Assembly (NCBI GenBank): GCA_007124395.1
Contig: SLFF01000349.1
Coordinates: forward strand, 1 to 5,906
Source: Thermomicrobiaceae bacterium
GTDB lineage: Bacteria > Chloroflexota > Chloroflexia > Thermomicrobiales > Thermomicrobiaceae
Length of the DNA stretch: 5,906 nucleotides
Direction of reading: 5' to 3'
Below the pieces are notes generated by a model, which was given only the letters and a program-made list of their open reading frames with translations, had not been told where the DNA came from and ran no database searches. Below, one piece after another: positions 4,084 to 5,906 of the stretch. The position numbers and the translations under genes were made by a program. How positions within the stretch are numbered: the first letter of the stretch is position 1; each line of letters begins with the position of its first letter.

Positions 4084-5906
4084 ATGGGACGAACTATTGG
4101 AGTTGACCTCGGAACGACGAACTCGGTCGTCGCTATTATCGAGGCTGGCGAACCGACAGTGATTCCGAACGCCGAAGGCGAACGCATTACGCCATCGGTC
4201 GTGGCTGTGACGAACACCGGAGAGCGCCTTGTTGGTCGCTTTGCCAAGCGTCAGGCCGTCACGAACCCTGAGAACACCATCTTCTCAGTGAAGCGCTTCA
4301 TGGGCCGGGATTTTGATGACCCACAGACCCAGAAAGACGCATCACAGTTGCCGTATGAAATCCGCAAAGCGGACAACGGTGGCGTAGAGATCAAGGTCGG
4401 CGAGTCCTGGCACAGCCCGCCAGAGATCTCGGCAATGATTCTCCAGAAATTGAAGGCTGACGCCGAGGCGTATCTCGGTGAATCCGTCGACAAGGCCGTC
4501 ATCACGGTGCCGGCATACTTCGACGACAGCCAGCGGAACGCAACCAAGGACGCCGGCCGAATTGCCGGTCTCGAGGTCCTCCGCATCATCAACGAGCCGA
4601 CCGCATCGGCACTCGCCTACGGCCTTGAGAAGAAGGAAGACGAGCAGCTCGCGGTCTATGACCTCGGCGGCGGCACCTACGACATTTCGATTCTTGATCT
4701 GTCCGAGGGTGTCTTCCAGGTTCTGGCAACCAACGGTGACACGCACCTTGGTGGCGACGACTTCGACCAGCGCATCATTGACTGGCTGGCCGACGAGTTC
4801 AAGAATCAGGAAGGCATCGACCTTCGCCAGGATCGTATGGCCCTTCAGCGTCTGAAAGAAGCCGCTGAGAAGGCCAAGATCGAGTTGTCCAGCACGCAGC
4901 AGACCGACGTCAACCTGCCGTTCGTGACGGCGGATGCGTCCGGTCCGAAGCACATGAACATCACGCTCAGTCGCTCCAAGCTGGAGCAGCTGGTCGGCGA
5001 TCTGATCGCTCGCACCGTCGAGCCGATGAGTGCAGCGCTGAAGGACGCCGAGATGAGCAAGGACAAGGTCGACGAAGTGCTGCTGGTTGGTGGCCAGACA
5101 CGAATGCCACAGGTCCAGAAGCGCGTCGCCGAGTTCTTCGGCCAGGACGCCCACAAGGGCATCAACCCGGACGAAGTAGTCGCCATTGGTGCTGCCATTC
5201 AGGCCGGTGTGCTCGGTGGCGAGGTCAAGGACGTGCTGCTGCTCGACGTGACGCCGCTGACGCTCTCGATCGAGACACTCGGTGGAGTCGCCACGGCATT
5301 GATCGAGCGCAACACAACGATCCCGACCCGGAAGAGCCAGATCTTTACCACGGCATCCGACAACCAGAACCAGGTGGAGATCCACGTGGTTCAGGGCGAG
5401 CGGCCGATGGTTGCCGACAACAAGAGCCTCGGCAAGTTCGTTCTGGACGGTATTCCGCCAGCTCCGCGCGGGGTTCCGAAGATCGAAGTGACGTTTGACC
5501 TCGATGCCAACGGCATCCTCAATGTCACGGCCAAGGATCAGGCGACCGAGCGCGAGCAGAAGATCACCATTACCGCTTCCAGTGGCCTCTCCGAGGACGA
5601 AGTGAACCAGATGGTGAAGGACGCCGAGCAGTATGCCGAGGAAGATCGGCAGCGCCGCGAGGCGATCGAGTTCCGCAACCAGGCCGAGGCGATGGTCTAT
5701 CAGGCCGAGCAGACCGTCACGGAGTACGGCGAGCAGATCCCGGCCGAGACCAAAGAAGAGCTCGAGGCCAAGGTTGCCACCGTCAAGGACATTCTCGAGA
5801 ACGATCGAGAGAACATGGAACGGCTTCGCCCAGCCCATGAAGACCTCGCTCAGGCTCTGTCCAAGGTCGGCACCTCGATGTACGAGCAGGCCGGCGCTGA
5901 CGGCGC
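4084..5906 (+). CDS. dnaK: Chaperone DnaK (Hsp70), 3' end missing
   Basis: DnaK is the cytoplasmic Hsp70, an ATPase that binds exposed hydrophobic peptide segments with DnaJ and GrpE. The window shows 607 complete residues plus 2 bases. E. coli DnaK has 638, so only the flexible C-terminal tail is missing. The ATPase domain has IGVDLGTTNS at 5-14, Lys70, NEPTASALAYGL (170-181, Glu171), YDLGGGTYD (192-200) with Asp193, Thr198 and Asp200, and LLVGGQTRMP (333-342). The long insert in the first quarter typical of full-size DnaK is present. The interdomain linker VLLLDV is at 384-389. In the substrate domain, Leu399 stands where E. coli has arch residue Met404, while Ala424 and Val431 match Ala429 and Val436. 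The helical lid starts around 510. Two mild oddities are Tyr199 for the usual Phe and LTLSIET (392-398) for LSLGIET. There is no separate CIRCE or promoter, so it is transcribed with hrcA and grpE. Confidence 0.98.
   Translation, partial: MGRTIGVDLGTTNSVVAIIEAGEPTVIPNAEGERITPSVVAVTNTGERLVGRFAKRQAVTNPENTIFSVKRFMGRDFDDPQTQKDASQLPYEIRKADNGGVEIKVGESWHSPPEISAMILQKLKADAEAYLGESVDKAVITVPAYFDDSQRNATKDAGRIAGLEVLRIINEPTASALAYGLEKKEDEQLAVYDLGGGTYDISILDLSEGVFQVLATNGDTHLGGDDFDQRIIDWLADEFKNQEGIDLRQDRMALQRLKEAAEKAKIELSSTQQTDVNLPFVTADASGPKHMNITLSRSKLEQLVGDLIARTVEPMSAALKDAEMSKDKVDEVLLVGGQTRMPQVQKRVAEFFGQDAHKGINPDEVVAIGAAIQAGVLGGEVKDVLLLDVTPLTLSIETLGGVATALIERNTTIPTRKSQIFTTASDNQNQVEIHVVQGERPMVADNKSLGKFVLDGIPPAPRGVPKIEVTFDLDANGILNVTAKDQATEREQKITITASSGLSEDEVNQMVKDAEQYAEEDRQRREAIEFRNQAEAMVYQAEQTVTEYGEQIPAETKEELEAKVATVKDILENDRENMERLRPAHEDLAQALSKVGTSMYEQAGADG

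Noticed and set aside
4342..5838. A 498-codon open frame on the minus strand opposite dnaK
   Set aside because: It is exactly in codon register with dnaK, so it would be stopped only where dnaK uses TTA, CTA or TCA codons, which this GC-rich gene avoids. It ends at such a TCA serine codon (4342-4344). The translation shows no recognisable domain, and long antisense frames opposite hsp70 genes are a known artefact.

Overview
The window is an ordinary, gene-dense chromosomal segment from a bacterium. All genes are on the + strand: the end of prfB (peptide chain release factor 2), a membrane-anchored putative zinc metallopeptidase of the peptidase MA type, and then the heat-shock genes hrcA, grpE and dnaK. 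The last runs off the right edge. A perfect CIRCE operator (9-bp arms, 9-nt spacer) precedes hrcA. This is the class I, HrcA/CIRCE-controlled chaperone operon in the order hrcA-grpE-dnaK, known from Gram-positive bacteria and several other phyla. The moderately high GC, the full-length DnaK with a Gly-Gly-Gly-Thr-Tyr phosphate motif, and a peptidase MA protein beside the operon together suggest Chloroflexota, possibly Thermomicrobia-like. That placement is an inference from remembered protein flavour, not a search result.

Layout. Bases 1-854 are the C-terminal three quarters of RF2, with its SPF and GGQ motifs. Bases 844-2289 encode a 481-residue protein whose start overlaps the prfB end by 11 bp. 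It has a signal peptide, a beta-rich N-terminal region, an HEVIH zinc site with a downstream WLDEG, one C-terminal membrane helix and a very acidic tail. Bases 2281-2358 are the control region: a TTGACA -35 box lying inside the last two codons of the peptidase gene, a weak extended -10, the CIRCE element and the hrcA ribosome binding site. hrcA (2359-3399), grpE (3455-4069) and dnaK (4084 to the edge, 607 codons visible) follow with short gaps of 55 and 14 nt and no terminator between them. No stretch without a gene exceeds 69 nt. I found no RNA genes, mobile elements, CRISPR arrays or terminators.

How the genes work together. HrcA should repress its own operon by binding CIRCE. GrpE is the nucleotide exchange factor of DnaK. 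DnaJ is not in view and may lie downstream. The prfB-peptidase pair looks like a separate translationally coupled unit. With no terminator after it, read-through into the chaperone operon is possible.

No previously undescribed system is evident. The most unusual items are the complete absence of lysine and cysteine from the 481-residue peptidase-like protein, its lysine- and arginine-free acidic tail, and an extra partial HrcA half-site over the -10 box.
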